Numbered from the stretch's first letter, positions 1 to 5,900 are shown. The stretch is 5,997 nucleotides of DNA from Mucilaginibacter sp. (GCA_025934475.1 JAICXZ010000223.1:1-5997); one strand, 5' to 3'. Made by a program: numbers and translations. Notes: generated from the sequence alone by a model not told the origin.

Positions 1-1
1 A

Positions 2-172
2 ATCAAAGGCACCTGGAACGAGACCAAGGGAAAAATGAAAAAAGCTTATGCCGACCTGACTGACGATGACATGCTTCGCGAAGAAGGCAAAGACGACATT
101 ATGCTGGGAAGGTTACAAAAGAAGACCGGTAAATCAAGAGACGAACTGGTTAAATGGATCAATAGCCTATAG
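2..172 (+). CDS. CsbD family protein, C-terminal part (5' end cut by window edge)
   Basis: The frame opens at the window edge and ends with TAG at 170-172, giving 56 visible residues. The pattern [20 protein letters not shown] followed by [21 protein letters not shown] is that of the CsbD family: small, hydrophilic, helical proteins of about 60-70 residues. The W-N-E-K-G-K-K core and the GK-x(5)-G-x-LQ-x-K-x-G-x(4)-E spacing are both present. Only a few N-terminal residues can be missing. CsbD of Bacillus subtilis is a general-stress protein under sigma-B; the molecular function is unknown. Bacteroidota lack that sigma-B pathway, so only a loose stress or desiccation role can be inferred. The protein is rich in Lys and Asp/Glu, lacks Cys, and has no signal peptide in the visible part. 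Its promoter lies outside the window. Confidence 0.88.
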   Translation: MKGTWNETKGKMKKAYADLTDDDMLREEGKDDIMLGRLQKKTGKSRDELVKWINSL

Positions 173-177
173 TTTTT

Positions 178-241
178 AGAGCCAAGAATCAAGAGTCAGG
201 ATTTAATCTGTCTTGATTCTTGGCTCTTGACTCTTGATTCT
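178..241. repeat. 21-nt repeat unit in inverted and tandem arrangement
   Basis: Bases 178-198 are one full unit in reverse orientation (AGAGCCAAGAATCAAGA then GTCA). Bases 211-227 are the last 17 nt of the unit in forward orientation, and 228-241 are the first 14 nt of the next forward unit (TGACTCTTGATTCT). Thus 178-194 pairs perfectly with 211-227 (17 bp, 16-nt loop), while 185-198 can instead pair with 228-241 (14 bp); the two stems exclude each other. No T-run follows on either strand, so it is not a standard intrinsic terminator, although it sits 5 nt after the CsbD stop. I recall similar TGACTCTTGATTC-type strings between genes in Sphingobacteriaceae genomes; that is memory, not a search. 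Confidence 0.85.
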
Positions 242-262
242 CACAATTCCGATTTCCTGATG

Positions 263-289
263 TCAATTGAAAAACTTAATTTCAATTGA
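263..289. promoter_or_regulatory. Paired TCAATTGA palindromes upstream of the acyltransferase gene
   Basis: The 8-bp palindrome TCAATTGA occurs at 263-270 and again at 282-289. With flanking bases the two form a perfect 10-bp inverted repeat (TCAATTGAAA at 263-272, TTTCAATTGA at 280-289) around a 7-nt spacer. The right copy ends 11 bp before the ATG at 301. Copies 19 bp apart lie about two helical turns apart, as expected for a dimeric repressor bound to one DNA face; alternatively this is a leader hairpin. No transcription-factor family is recognised. No good TAnnTTTG element is seen here; TAATTTCA at 277-284 matches only partly. Confidence 0.45.
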
Positions 290-300
290 TAATCAGCGCA

Positions 301-1455
301 ATGGCAACTTTAGCATCCCACCCCCAAGCAATTTCCACAAAAAGCAAAGTTGTCTATATCGATCATCTTAAAGTGATCCTGACAGTGCTGGTTATCCTTC
401 ATCATACCTTCATTACTTACGGTGCGCCGGGAGGCTGGTACTATTTTCAAAAAACGACGAACGAGATCGTCAAAATACCCATGACTTTGTTTGTGGCAGT
501 GAACCAATCGTTCTTTATGGGTTTTTTCTTTTTTCTGTCGGCATACTTTATACCGTCTTCTTACGATAAAAAAGGGCCATCAAGGTTTATAAAAGACCGA
601 TTGATCAGGCTGGGGATTCCCCTGGTATTCTATTCCTTCATCCTTGGCCCGTTTATGAATTACCTGGTCTATTATTTCGGCAAAGGACATCACATCACTT
701 TTATGCAATATCTCAGCGGGTATGACGACTGGATCGACTTCGGGGTACTATGGTTCGCGGCAGCACTGCTCCTTTTCAATCTACTGTATGTTGCATGGAG
801 GCTGATTGCTAAACAGAGCGAGGTAAAGTTCGGACCTCCCTTTACCTTTAGAAAGATCATGTTCTTCGCCGCTATTTTAGGATTCGCCAGTTTTTTGGTG
901 CGGCTTGTATTTCCCATCGGCTGGGTGCTACAGCCTATTGGTTTTCAATTGGCCTTTTTCCCGCAATATATTGTGCTTTTTATCGCCGGCATCCTGGCTT
1001 CCAAATACAACTGGCTCGAAGGAATTACTTATCAAATGGGTAGAAAAGGCCGGGGAACCGCCGCAATTCTCACAAGTGTTCTTTTCACCATGTTTTATGT
1101 TTTACTGGGCTTGTTCAAGTACCCTTCCAGTTGGTTCGGTGGCGGCTTTCACCTACCGGCTTTTCTATATGCCATGTGGGAACAATTAACCGGGCTGGCA
1201 ATCATCACTGCGCTCATTGGCATAGGCAAACAAGGGCTCAACAACGACTCCCCGCTGTGGCGCAAGCTTTCCAGGAGCACCTTTGCGGTTTATATCTTTC
1301 ACCCGGTCGTAGTTATCGGCGTTGCCATAGCTGTCAGTGGCTTCAATATTGAGCCTGCTATTAAGCTGCTGTTCGTGGCACCGTCAGTAGTCATGTTAGC
1401 CTTCTTACTGGGAAGATTGATCGTTTCGATCCCGGGAGTGAATAAGATCGTTTAG
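301..1455 (+). CDS. Acyltransferase 3 family integral-membrane protein (OpgC-like)
   Basis: This is a 384-residue polytopic protein with about ten hydrophobic segments, the usual size for acyltransferase family 3 (PF01757). These inner-membrane enzymes transfer acetyl, succinyl or other acyl groups to sugars of exported glycans or lipids. Near the N-terminus YIDHLKVILTVLVILHH (residues 19-35) aligns with the family signature R-x10-H, with Lys24 in place of the Arg and His35 as the likely catalytic His. Residues 94-106 (F-x3-R-x2-R-L-x2-P) match the second conserved basic motif, and YIFHP near residue 334 matches the conserved C-terminal helix. The style resembles glucan-modifying OpgC/MdoC proteins, but the acceptor cannot be told from sequence. 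I chose ATG 301; an in-frame TTG at 286 would add five residues but lies inside the upstream palindrome. No Shine-Dalgarno sequence is seen. It stands alone and ends tail to tail with the Uma2 gene. Confidence 0.85.
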   Translation: MATLASHPQAISTKSKVVYIDHLKVILTVLVILHHTFITYGAPGGWYYFQKTTNEIVKIPMTLFVAVNQSFFMGFFFFLSAYFIPSSYDKKGPSRFIKDRLIRLGIPLVFYSFILGPFMNYLVYYFGKGHHITFMQYLSGYDDWIDFGVLWFAAALLLFNLLYVAWRLIAKQSEVKFGPPFTFRKIMFFAAILGFASFLVRLVFPIGWVLQPIGFQLAFFPQYIVLFIAGILASKYNWLEGITYQMGRKGRGTAAILTSVLFTMFYVLLGLFKYPSSWFGGGFHLPAFLYAMWEQLTGLAIITALIGIGKQGLNNDSPLWRKLSRSTFAVYIFHPVVVIGVAIAVSGFNIEPAIKLLFVAPSVVMLAFLLGRLIVSIPGVNKIV

Positions 1456-1456
1456 C

Positions 1457-2008
1457 TTATGCAAAGATTTTGGAAAGATCGAAACTCAACCCAGGAAGTA
1501 AAACAGAATTTAGCTTTTCTGCTTTTTCTGCTTTTTGATTCAACTCGTAAACACCACTATTTAGAGTATATAAGTCGGCATTTTGAGCAATTGGATCGAT
1601 AATAATGTACTCCTTTACCCCAAAGCGCTCATAAATGTCTTTTTTTTGCCGTAAATCATAATAGGCGTTCGAAGGAGATAAAATCTCCATCACCAAATCC
1701 GGCGCACCCTCGATACGATCTTTTATGATCTCCGATTTCCGCTTTTCCGAAATATATAGCACGTCCGGCTGAAGAACATTGCCCTCGTCAAATCTTACGT
1801 CCATTGAAGAATACATCCATTGACCCTGCTTGCCATTTTGGATATGATATAATACGATAGCTTCGGAAAGCTCATATAGAATCTTTTGATGGATGGCGAG
1901 TGGTGATGGAGACATAACTAAATCATAGTTTATCAGCTGAAAAGGCGCACCTTCCTCCAACATCATATAATCCTCGGCCGTATATTTCTTCTTTTCAGCA
2001 GTAAGCAT
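1457..2008 (-). CDS. Uma2 family protein (DUF820), predicted PD-(D/E)XK endonuclease fold
   Basis: A 183-residue protein, the normal length for the Uma2/DUF820 family. Motifs in order: an N-terminal YTAEDYMMLEEG (residues 9-20), the usual 'E-G-x-x-x-x-L-I-x-x-x-L' opening; QPDVLYIS (80-87) with Asp82; GAPDLVMEILSPSN (101-114) with Glu108; then D118, K122/K123, Y126 and GVKEYIIIDP (130-139). These match the PD-(D/E)XK nuclease core reported for this family. Biological role is unknown; the family is often multicopy and linked to mobile or horizontally spread DNA, but no transposase or partner gene is seen here. A run KAEKAEK (159-165) comes from a short 9-bp tandem repeat around 1513-1537. The ATG at 2008 follows a TATATTTG element by only 4 bp, so the mRNA may be leaderless. 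The stop is one base from the stop of the converging acyltransferase gene. Confidence 0.88.
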   Translation of the reverse strand: MLTAEKKKYTAEDYMMLEEGAPFQLINYDLVMSPSPLAIHQKILYELSEAIVLYHIQNGKQGQWMYSSMDVRFDEGNVLQPDVLYISEKRKSEIIKDRIEGAPDLVMEILSPSNAYYDLRQKKDIYERFGVKEYIIIDPIAQNADLYTLNSGVYELNQKAEKAEKLNSVLLPGLSFDLSKIFA

Positions 2009-2012
2009 ATAT

Positions 2013-2020
2013 CAAATATA
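2013..2020 (-). promoter_or_regulatory. Candidate -7 element (TATATTTG) for the Uma2 gene
   Basis: On the minus strand the bases read TATATTTG, a full match to the Bacteroidota -7 consensus TAnnTTTG. Transcription starting about 5 nt downstream would begin at or next to the ATG at 2008, giving a leaderless message. No TTG is found 17-23 nt upstream, so the -33 half is missing, which lowers confidence. Confidence 0.5.
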
Positions 2021-2022
2021 AC

Positions 2023-2030
2023 TAATTTTG
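2023..2030 (+). promoter_or_regulatory. Candidate -7 element (TAATTTTG) for surE-lpxB
   Basis: TAATTTTG fully matches TAnnTTTG and lies 8 bp before the surE ATG at 2039. The predicted transcript would start near 2035 and have a leader of only a few bases. No TTG is found at the -33 distance. Only two bases (2021-2022) separate it from the opposing TATATTTG element of the Uma2 gene. Confidence 0.5.
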
Positions 2031-2038
2031 GGCCAATT

Positions 2039-2812
2039 ATGAAAACCGCCCAACCTACCATCCTTGTTGTAAACGATGACGGCATCACAGCTCCCGGCAT
2101 TAAAGCCCTGATGGACGTAATGGCCGAACTGGGCAAAGTAGTGGTGGTAGCGCCTGATAGTCCTCAATCCGGCATGGGGCATGCGATTACTATCGGTAGT
2201 CCGCTACGGCTGGATCAGGTGGACATCTACGATGGCATCGAAAGCTACCGCTGCTCAGGCACACCTGTTGATTGTGTGAAGCTAGCGGTTAATAAAGTAT
2301 TCAAGGGCAAGAAGCCGGATTTATGCGTTTCCGGCATCAACCACGGATTGAATAACTCGATCAATATTCTTTATTCGGGCACCATGTCGGCCGCGGTTGA
2401 AGGCGCAATAGAAAGCATTCCATCCATCGGCTTTTCATTGGACGATTATACCCTGCAGGCCGATTTCAGTCATTGCCGCAAATATGTAAAGGAGATTGCC
2501 CAACAAGTTTTACAAAATGGTCTCCCTCATGCTACTTTGCTTAACGTTAATTTCCCGAATACACCACATATTAAAGGGGTCAAAATTTGCCGACAAGCCA
2601 ACGCCAAATGGGCCGAGGAATTTGACGAGCGCATGGATCCGCATCGCAGGCCCTATTACTGGCTCACCGGCGTTTTTCAATTGAATGATACAGGCGAAGA
2701 AACTGACGTCTGGGCGCTCGATCACAATTATGTATCGGTCGTTCCCGTTCAGTTCGACATGACTGCGCATCATGCCATTCCACTGCTTAATAACTGGAAA
2801 TTCGACATCTAA
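2039..2812 (+). CDS. surE: 5'/3'-nucleotidase SurE (survival protein)
   Basis: SurE is a metal-dependent phosphatase that removes 5'- or 3'-phosphates from nucleoside monophosphates and can act on short polyphosphate; it is cytoplasmic and linked to stationary-phase survival in other bacteria. The 257 residues fit the family length. The signature ILVVNDDGITAPGI (8-21) supplies metal ligands Asp13 and Asp14, APDSPQSGMGHAIT (38-51) supplies Ser44, and PDLCVSGINHGLN (93-105) supplies Asn101. SGTPVDCVKLA (73-83) and YSGTMSAAVEGA (from residue 111) are further family blocks. All four metal ligands are present, so the enzyme should be active. The start is fixed by the N-terminal strand leading into the DD motif. 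It is six bases upstream of lpxB, an order common in Bacteroidota, so the two are probably co-transcribed although their functions are not obviously linked. Confidence 0.97.
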   Translation: MKTAQPTILVVNDDGITAPGIKALMDVMAELGKVVVVAPDSPQSGMGHAITIGSPLRLDQVDIYDGIESYRCSGTPVDCVKLAVNKVFKGKKPDLCVSGINHGLNNSINILYSGTMSAAVEGAIESIPSIGFSLDDYTLQADFSHCRKYVKEIAQQVLQNGLPHATLLNVNFPNTPHIKGVKICRQANAKWAEEFDERMDPHRRPYYWLTGVFQLNDTGEETDVWALDHNYVSVVPVQFDMTAHHAIPLLNNWKFDI

Positions 2813-2818
2813 ACGGCT

Positions 2819-3943
2819 ATGAAATACTACCTTGTAGCCGGCGAAGCTTCCGGCGATCTTCATGGCGCCAATTTGATGAAGGCCCTAAAGGAAAAGGACC
2901 CTGAAGCGCAATTTCGTTTTTTGGGGGGTGAAAAAATGCTGGCTGAGGGCGGCGAACTGGTGAAGCACTATGCCGACATGGCCTTCATGGGTTTTATCGA
3001 GATTGTTGCCAACCTGCGCACCATATCCAAAAACCTTACTGCGTGTAAAAAGGATATAGAAGCTTGGCAGTCCGATGTTTTAGTATTGATCGACTTCCCA
3101 GGCTTCAACCTAAGAGTAGCTGAATTCGCAAAACCAAAAGGTATCCTGGTTTGCTACTATATATCGCCAAAGGTCTGGGCCTGGAACCAGAAGCGGGTAT
3201 TAAAGATCAAGCGCATCGTCGATCATTTATTCTGCATCCTGCCTTTCGAGGTCGATTTTTATAAAGGTTGGGGCATGGAAGTCGACTACGTTGGCAACCC
3301 ACTGCTTGACGCTATTGCCGAATTTAAACCGGATGCTGCATTTTTGGAAAAGAACCAATTAGGCGATAAAAAGATAATCGCTTTGCTCCCCGGAAGCCGC
3401 AAGCAGGAGATTAGCCGAATATTGCCTGATATGGTCGCCACTGCAAAACAATTTCCTGATTATCAATTCGTGGTGGCAGGTGCACCATCATTTGACGCAA
3501 CCTACTATGATTTGTACCTAAAGGATAGCGGTATTCCGATTGTGTTTAATGCCACTTACGATCTGCTCAATAACGCCTATGCGGCTATTGTTACATCAGG
3601 CACCGCAACCCTCGAAACAGCGCTTTTCAGCACTCCCCAGGTCGTAGTTTACAAAAGCAGCAAAATCAGCATAACCATTGGCCGACTGGTAATTAAAGTG
3701 AAATTCATTTCGCTGGTAAACCTCATTATGGATAAAGCCATCGTAAAAGAACTGATCCAGGACGACTGCAATCCCGAACGCATCAGCAAGGAGCTCGAGT
3801 TAATAACCGATGTAAAATTTACCCGCCAGGAAATGCTGGATAACTACAAAGGGCTTCACAAAAAAATGGGGCAACCTGGCGCTTCAGGCCGCACAGCTGA
3901 GCTGATTATCAAATATACGACACAAAAAAAGGCCGCACAGTAA
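2819..3943 (+). CDS. lpxB: Lipid-A-disaccharide synthase LpxB
   Basis: LpxB (GT19 glycosyltransferase, GT-B fold) joins UDP-2,3-diacylglucosamine and lipid X to form the tetra-acyl disaccharide 1-phosphate of lipid A, as a peripheral inner-membrane enzyme. At 374 residues it matches the usual ~380. Visible blocks: GEASGDLHGA (8-17), GGEKM (36-40), FMGFIE (56-61), IDFPGFN (91-97) with the conserved Asp92, YYISPKVWAW (113-122), ILPFE (140-144), YVGNPL (157-162), LLPGSRKQEI (189-198) for UDP-sugar binding, TSGTATLETAL (259-269), and the tail VKELIQDDC. No key block is missing. The presence of lpxB shows a Gram-negative cell with lipid A. ATG 2819 directly precedes the conserved N-terminal strand; no Shine-Dalgarno is seen and translation may be coupled to surE. 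The last 20 bp overlap a terminator acting on the opposite strand. Confidence 0.97.
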   Translation: MKYYLVAGEASGDLHGANLMKALKEKDPEAQFRFLGGEKMLAEGGELVKHYADMAFMGFIEIVANLRTISKNLTACKKDIEAWQSDVLVLIDFPGFNLRVAEFAKPKGILVCYYISPKVWAWNQKRVLKIKRIVDHLFCILPFEVDFYKGWGMEVDYVGNPLLDAIAEFKPDAAFLEKNQLGDKKIIALLPGSRKQEISRILPDMVATAKQFPDYQFVVAGAPSFDATYYDLYLKDSGIPIVFNATYDLLNNAYAAIVTSGTATLETALFSTPQVVVYKSSKISITIGRLVIKVKFISLVNLIMDKAIVKELIQDDCNPERISKELELITDVKFTRQEMLDNYKGLHKKMGQPGASGRTAELIIKYTTQKKAAQ

Positions 3944-3954
3944 ACCACACGGCC
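3924..3954 (-). terminator. Rho-independent terminator for the small minus-strand genes, overlapping the lpxB end
   Basis: Read on the minus strand, 3954-3931 folds as a 10-bp stem with a UUUA loop: GGCCG/CGGCC at the base, four consecutive G-U wobble pairs, then a closing G-C. Seven U follow directly (complement of 3930-3924). On plus-strand RNA the four wobbles become A-C mismatches and no U-run follows, so it should work only leftward. It lies 52 nt after the stop of the 53-aa gene and covers the lpxB stop codon at 3941-3943. Confidence 0.7.
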
Positions 3955-4006
3955 AAAACCTCTCACTATATTTAAAAAGAATTTTATACGTAGATGTATC
4001 TATTGA

Positions 4007-4168
4007 TCAGGCAGCTGATATGCGCGCTTGCAAACGTGCCTGCGCGCTGCGGGTTACCTGGCTTTTGATCCCTTTCACATTATTCAAGTCATTCAATAAA
4101 AGTGCTTTCAGTTCACTGTCAAATCGTGCTACCATTTTGCTCATGGTTGATTTTTTATGGCTCTTCAT
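4007..4168 (-). CDS. Small basic hypothetical protein, 53 aa
   Basis: ATG at 4168 to TGA at 4007 encodes 53 residues beginning MKSHKKSTMSKMVARFDSEL and ending RLQARISAA. I do not recognise a family. Composition: seven Lys and four Arg against three Asp/Glu, no Cys, Trp, Tyr or Pro. The middle and end (residues 10-30 and 35-50) look helical and amphipathic, so binding to nucleic acid or to an acidic partner is possible, but this is a guess. Met9 and Met12 are alternative starts. Support for a real gene: it lies 47 bp downstream of another small gene on the same strand, has no promoter of its own in that gap, and is followed 52 nt later by a strong leftward terminator. Otherwise the 270 bp after lpxB would be empty. 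No Shine-Dalgarno is seen. Confidence 0.6.
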   Translation of the reverse strand: MKSHKKSTMSKMVARFDSELKALLLNDLNNVKGIKSQVTRSAQARLQARISAA

Positions 4169-4215
4169 AATAGTTTCGTTTTAAGGTTGTTAGCGTTTTT
4201 TACTTATATACGTAA

Positions 4216-4419
4216 TTAGTCGTTTTTAGGTTTATCTATATGATCTTTTTCTGTCAAATTATCTTTCCGGCGTTTTGCCTCCTCATACTGCCGCAATATT
4301 TGCTCTTTATCACGGGCATCTGAAGGTTCTTCAGGATTTTGTGGATTCTCCCACTCCTGTTCGTCGCTGGTTATATTTTTCTTTTTTACAATTACCATAT
4401 CGCCAAACCTGTAAGTCAT
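4216..4419 (-). CDS. Small hydrophilic hypothetical protein, 67 aa
   Basis: ATG at 4419 to TAA at 4216 encodes 67 residues. The N-terminus MTYRFGDMVIVKKK (1-14) could form a short beta-hairpin; the rest (15-67) is dominated by Glu, Asp, Lys, Asn, Gln and Pro, with NPQNPEEP at 25-32 and a helical, possibly coiled, stretch KEQILRQYEEAKRRKD at 38-53. This suggests a largely disordered soluble protein with no membrane segment or signal peptide. No family is recognised. Evidence that it is expressed: a promoter with TTG, 19-nt spacing and TTAATTTG ends 5 bp before the ATG. Together with the 53-aa gene downstream it seems to form a two-gene operon closed by the terminator at 3924-3954. An opposite-strand reading frame at 4275-4466 overlaps it and looks like a shadow. 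Confidence 0.6.
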   Translation of the reverse strand: MTYRFGDMVIVKKKNITSDEQEWENPQNPEEPSDARDKEQILRQYEEAKRRKDNLTEKDHIDKPKND

Positions 4420-4424
4420 TATTC

Positions 4425-4454
4425 CAAATTAATGCCAGAAGTCAGCGTGCTCAA
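4425..4454 (-). promoter_or_regulatory. Promoter (TTG, N19, TTAATTTG) of the small-gene pair
   Basis: On the minus strand TTG at 4454-4452 is followed by 19 nt and then TTAATTTG at 4432-4425, one mismatch from TAnnTTTG and with the spacing typical of Bacteroidota housekeeping promoters. Transcription would begin near 4420, next to the ATG at 4419, so the message would be almost leaderless. Confidence 0.5.
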
Positions 4455-4570
4455 CAAATCATGTAGACTGATTCAAAATCATTTTGTAAAGTCCTGATAA
4501 CGAAAAAATTCAAATAATTTTCCTGCGTACCAGATAGACACGATAGAATTAGCAAAGAAAAATAATCGGT

Positions 4571-4619
4571 AAAAAAGTAGTCAGTTAACTATACACCCTG
4601 TCTTGTCCGCTGTATAGTT
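4571..4619 (-). terminator. Possible weak terminator of the MFS gene
   Basis: A perfect 9-bp inverted repeat (AACTATACA at 4587-4595, TGTATAGTT at 4611-4619, 15-nt loop) spans the end of the MFS coding region and its stop codon. On the minus strand six U (complement of 4576-4571) follow about ten bases later, preceded by a second weak 5-bp stem. The A/T-rich stem and the gap before the U-run make this a weak candidate. The remaining intergenic DNA to 4420 holds the small-gene promoter and a 5-bp hairpin (4474-4486, CAAAA/TTTTG), with nothing else recognised. Confidence 0.3.
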
Positions 4620-5791
4620 TTCTGGTTAAGGAAGTGAAAAATAAGGGCGATAGCGGATAGTCCCACTCCAACTAAGCACACGCCGCTCCATTTATAATAG
4701 CTCCAGGCCAGGCTTGTGATATAAGTACCAAGACTCCCGCCTATAAAATAGGTGACCATATAAACTGTATTGATGCGGTTGCGTGCCTCAGGCCTTAACG
4801 CAAAGATGAGTGACTGGTTAGAAATGTGTGTAGCCTGTACCCCGGCGTCCAAAATAATAACGCCCAGTATTAATCCAACAAGACTATAAGCCGAAAAATA
4901 AAAGACAACGAACGAAACTACTATGAGGGCCAATGTAAATGCTGACAATTTATATGCGTTTCCTTTATCACTTAGGCGTCCCATCACACCGGCGGCGGCA
5001 GCACCAACAGCACCTATCAAGCCAAAAATTCCTGCCACATCACTACCTTTATCGAGATTATCATGGAGGAGCACGGTAAGCGTACTCCAAAAGGCCATAA
5101 AACACGCAAAACACAATGCTCCCCTAAAGGCAGCAATTCGCAGTACTGGTTCCTGCCTGATTAGTGTGATCATAGATCGCATCAAAGAACCATAGGTACC
5201 TTTATATTCAGGATGTACTTTCGGCAGCATAAAGAACAGCATCAGCCAGATGATCACCATGAGCCCTGCCGCTATATAAAACATGGCTTCCCATCCAAAA
5301 TATTTACCTACAACACCACTAATGGTTCTCGATAACAAAATACCTATCAGCAAACCACTCATCACAAAACCTATCTTCTTTCCCCGTTCTTCGGGCCTTG
5401 CCAGGTGTGCTGTCATCGGAACCAGTAATTGGGGTATTAACGAAAATATGCCAATCAGGTAGCTGGCAAGGATCAATATGTTCGCATTTGGCGCCAGTGC
5501 AGCACCCAGTAACGCCAAAACGGCGATGGCAAGGCAAATGAGGATCAGTCGCTTCCGCTCTTTCATATCTGCAAGAGGCGCCAGCAACAACATGCCCGTT
5601 GCATACCCCATCTGCGTAAATGTGGAAACGAGGGTTATTTTTTCGTTATCAACATGAAACTTCTTTGCCATCAATACCAATAGCGGCTGATTATAATACA
5701 AGTTGGCGACTATAAGCCCGGTGGCGATAGTCATCACCCATAAGAGAGATTTTGTAAGCTCGGGATGAGTATTTTTTGCGGCAGATGACAT
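4589..5791 (-). CDS. MFS transporter, 12-TM drug/metabolite exporter type
   Basis: With ATG at 5791 the protein has 400 residues and twelve predicted hydrophobic segments, as expected for a proton-coupled major facilitator of the inner membrane. Residues 29-38 (ANLYYNQPLL) are typical of an efflux-like MFS subgroup that includes proteins named YgaY/YnfM. The loop between TM2 and TM3 carries motif A as LADMKERKRL (73-82; Asp75, Arg79, Arg81). The second half has the matching loop GRLSDKG at the TM8-TM9 junction. Substrate is unknown; no neighbouring enzyme or regulator gene hints at it. An in-frame TTG at 5815 would extend it by eight residues (MPEIFSFG); I prefer the ATG because the extension has no family support. 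A perfect TACCTTTG element lies 57-64 bp upstream, and a Crp/Fnr-type palindrome lies further out, about 110 bp from the start codon. Confidence 0.9.
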   Translation of the reverse strand: MSSAAKNTHPELTKSLLWVMTIATGLIVANLYYNQPLLVLMAKKFHVDNEKITLVSTFTQMGYATGMLLLAPLADMKERKRLILICLAIAVLALLGAALAPNANILILASYLIGIFSLIPQLLVPMTAHLARPEERGKKIGFVMSGLLIGILLSRTISGVVGKYFGWEAMFYIAAGLMVIIWLMLFFMLPKVHPEYKGTYGSLMRSMITLIRQEPVLRIAAFRGALCFACFMAFWSTLTVLLHDNLDKGSDVAGIFGLIGAVGAAAAGVMGRLSDKGNAYKLSAFTLALIVVSFVVFYFSAYSLVGLILGVIILDAGVQATHISNQSLIFALRPEARNRINTVYMVTYFIGGSLGTYITSLAWSYYKWSGVCLVGVGLSAIALIFHFLNQKTIQRTRQGV

Positions 5792-5847
5792 TCCGAAAGA
5801 AAAAATTTCCGGCAAAATTGCAAAAATCGGATAAGACAGATGTTTAC

Positions 5848-5855
5848 CAAAGGTA
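5848..5855 (-). promoter_or_regulatory. Candidate -7 element (TACCTTTG) of the MFS gene
   Basis: The minus strand reads TACCTTTG, a full match to TAnnTTTG. The start site would fall near 5843, giving a leader of about 50 nt before ATG 5791. No TTG stands 17-23 nt upstream, so an activator may replace the -33 contact; the palindrome at 5901-5928 would be centred about 71 bp upstream of that start. Confidence 0.45.
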
Positions 5856-5900
5856 ATATTTCAAACAAGGGAAAAACTAAAGACTCTGCCGATTTTTCAG

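Noticed and set aside
178..241. CRISPR array or insertion-sequence terminal repeat
   Set aside because: Copies are inverted and directly adjoining with no regular spacers, and no cas or transposase gene is nearby.
286..300. TTG at 286 as an earlier start of the acyltransferase gene
   Set aside because: It adds only five residues with no family support and lies inside the TCAATTGA palindrome; ATG 301 is a simpler start.
905..1352. Two overlapping plus-strand frames (94 and 73 aa) inside the acyltransferase gene
   Set aside because: Both are out-of-frame shadows of a clear membrane-protein gene; their Cys/Trp-rich translations look non-biological.
1419..1431. GATCG-TTT-CGATC inverted repeat near the acyltransferase end as a terminator
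   Set aside because: The stem is only 5 bp and no U-run follows on either strand.
1513..1537. Short 9-bp tandem repeat in the Uma2 gene
   Set aside because: It encodes a brief KAEKAEK run in a variable C-terminal part; too short to suggest slippage control or phase variation.
2510..2863. 117-aa open frame antisense to surE
   Set aside because: Fully explained as a shadow of surE, whose family motifs are complete; no promoter or family similarity seen.
4275..4466. 63-aa plus-strand frame opposite the 67-aa gene
   Set aside because: It overlaps the minus-strand gene that has promoter and terminator support; no upstream promoter on the plus strand and no recognisable motif.
5792..5815. TTG at 5815 as the start of the MFS gene
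   Set aside because: The eight extra residues are not part of the conserved N-terminus; ATG 5791 leads normally into TM1.
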